Assembly: GCA_022560555.1 (NCBI GenBank) | Contig: JADFSZ010000129.1 | Location: forward strand, 1 to 5,114 | From: PVC group bacterium | Lineage (GTDB): Bacteria > GCA-001730085 > JADFSZ01 | DNA length: 5,114 bases | Direction of reading: 5' to 3' | Part shown: positions 4,726 to 5,114 of the stretch, in pieces | Layout of the letters: every line of letters begins with the position of its first letter | Position numbering within the stretch: position 1 is the first letter of the stretch | The notes under the pieces: generated by a model | The model's database searches: none | Seen by the model: the letters and a program-made list of their open reading frames with translations, nothing else | What the model was told of the DNA's origin: nothing | Translations under genes and position numbers: made by a program

Positions 4726-5114
4726 TAGTGATAAAGCAAAAATAATCGGGAAAGTTGTGGCGGTGCAGGGGCCGGTTGTGGATGTGAAATTCGAGACGCA
4801 ACAAGAAGTCCCGAATGTTTTTGGCCTTATCACTACGTATACCATCGATAAGGAAGAAGTGTTTTTGGAAGTGGCCGAACATTTGCCAGGGAATATCGCG
4901 CGTTGTATTGCTATTCATTCCACGATTAATATTCCACGTTTTGCCAAAGCTTATAATCTCGGGAAACCCATCGAAATTCCTGTAGGGGATGCTATGTATG
5001 GGCGACTTGTGAATGTTTTGGGGCATCCCATTGACAAAGGAGGGGAGATAAAGTCGGATGAGACCATGCCGATTCGAAAAGCTCATATGGGCAGCCTCAT
5101 TAACACAAGTGAGA
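4715..5114 (+). CDS. atpD: F-type ATPase beta subunit, N-terminal part (runs off the right edge)
   Basis: This frame is open from GTG 4715 to the window end and gives 133 residues. Beta carries the catalytic nucleotide sites of F1. Visible motifs belong to its N-terminal beta-barrel crown: GKVVAVQGPVVDVKF at 12-26, LEVAEHLPGNIARCIAIHST at 51-70, and IPVGDAMYGRLVNVLGHPID at 88-107, the counterpart of the family's VPVG...LGR..NV.G.PID. The stretch after ST is unusual: the family's DGL.RG reads INIPRFAKAYNLG. The P-loop and catalytic residues lie beyond the edge, so catalytic competence cannot be judged. GTG 4715 is chosen because GGGAAGGG lies about 6 bases before it and no stop separates it from the conserved start. 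It overlaps the end of gamma by 11 bases. In most operons beta is followed by epsilon; here epsilon is already encoded at the front. Confidence 0.9.
   Translation, partial: MDVSSDKAKIIGKVVAVQGPVVDVKFETQQEVPNVFGLITTYTIDKEEVFLEVAEHLPGNIARCIAIHSTINIPRFAKAYNLGKPIEIPVGDAMYGRLVNVLGHPIDKGGEIKSDETMPIRKAHMGSLINTSE

Noticed and set aside
4709-5086. Reverse-strand open frame of 125 codons at the right end
   Set aside because: The plus strand here encodes beta, with clear motifs that continue off the edge.

Overview
The window is dominated by one plus-strand operon for a rotary F-type ATPase. It fills positions 750 to the right edge, and its gene order is not the usual one. In order it encodes a short epsilon subunit, two tandem rotor c subunits, a fused b-delta stator subunit, alpha, gamma and the first 133 codons of beta. 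The order (epsilon, c, c, b, alpha, gamma, beta) is not the classic a-c-b-delta-alpha-gamma-beta-epsilon. It looks more like a rearrangement of the N-ATPase type operon (beta, epsilon, Q, R, a, c, b, alpha, gamma), which also lacks a separate delta gene. No subunit a gene lies in the window, and epsilon abuts the first c gene with a single base between them. Spacing elsewhere is tight (10-34 bases; gamma and beta overlap by 11), except for a 155-base structured spacer between alpha and gamma.

The left 736 bases hold the 3' part of a different gene on the same strand. It encodes a beta-rich and helical protein ending in one membrane-spanning helix and an acidic tail. The gene is split by an apparent one-base loss near position 500. 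It ends 13 bases before epsilon, so it may be co-transcribed with the ATPase.

The most striking point is in the rotor. Both c subunits have glutamine (Gln55) where the ion-binding Glu or Asp of helix 2 should be, and neither has any acidic residue within its two membrane helices. The two copies differ at nearly half their positions, so this is unlikely to be a sequencing fault. By contrast alpha keeps its P-loop lysine, Walker B aspartates and arginine finger, and beta looks intact as far as it is visible. The set therefore looks like an F1-type motor with a rotor that cannot carry ions in the known way, or a rotor that is mixed with a conventional c subunit encoded elsewhere.

The organism is a bacterium with moderate GC, GTG starts on three of the ATPase genes, and very divergent subunits. 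The short epsilon, the b-delta fusion and the membrane protein upstream suggest an uncultured PVC-related lineage such as Omnitrophota, but this is a weak inference made from memory of protein style, not from a search. No RNA gene, CRISPR array, insertion sequence or clear terminator was seen.
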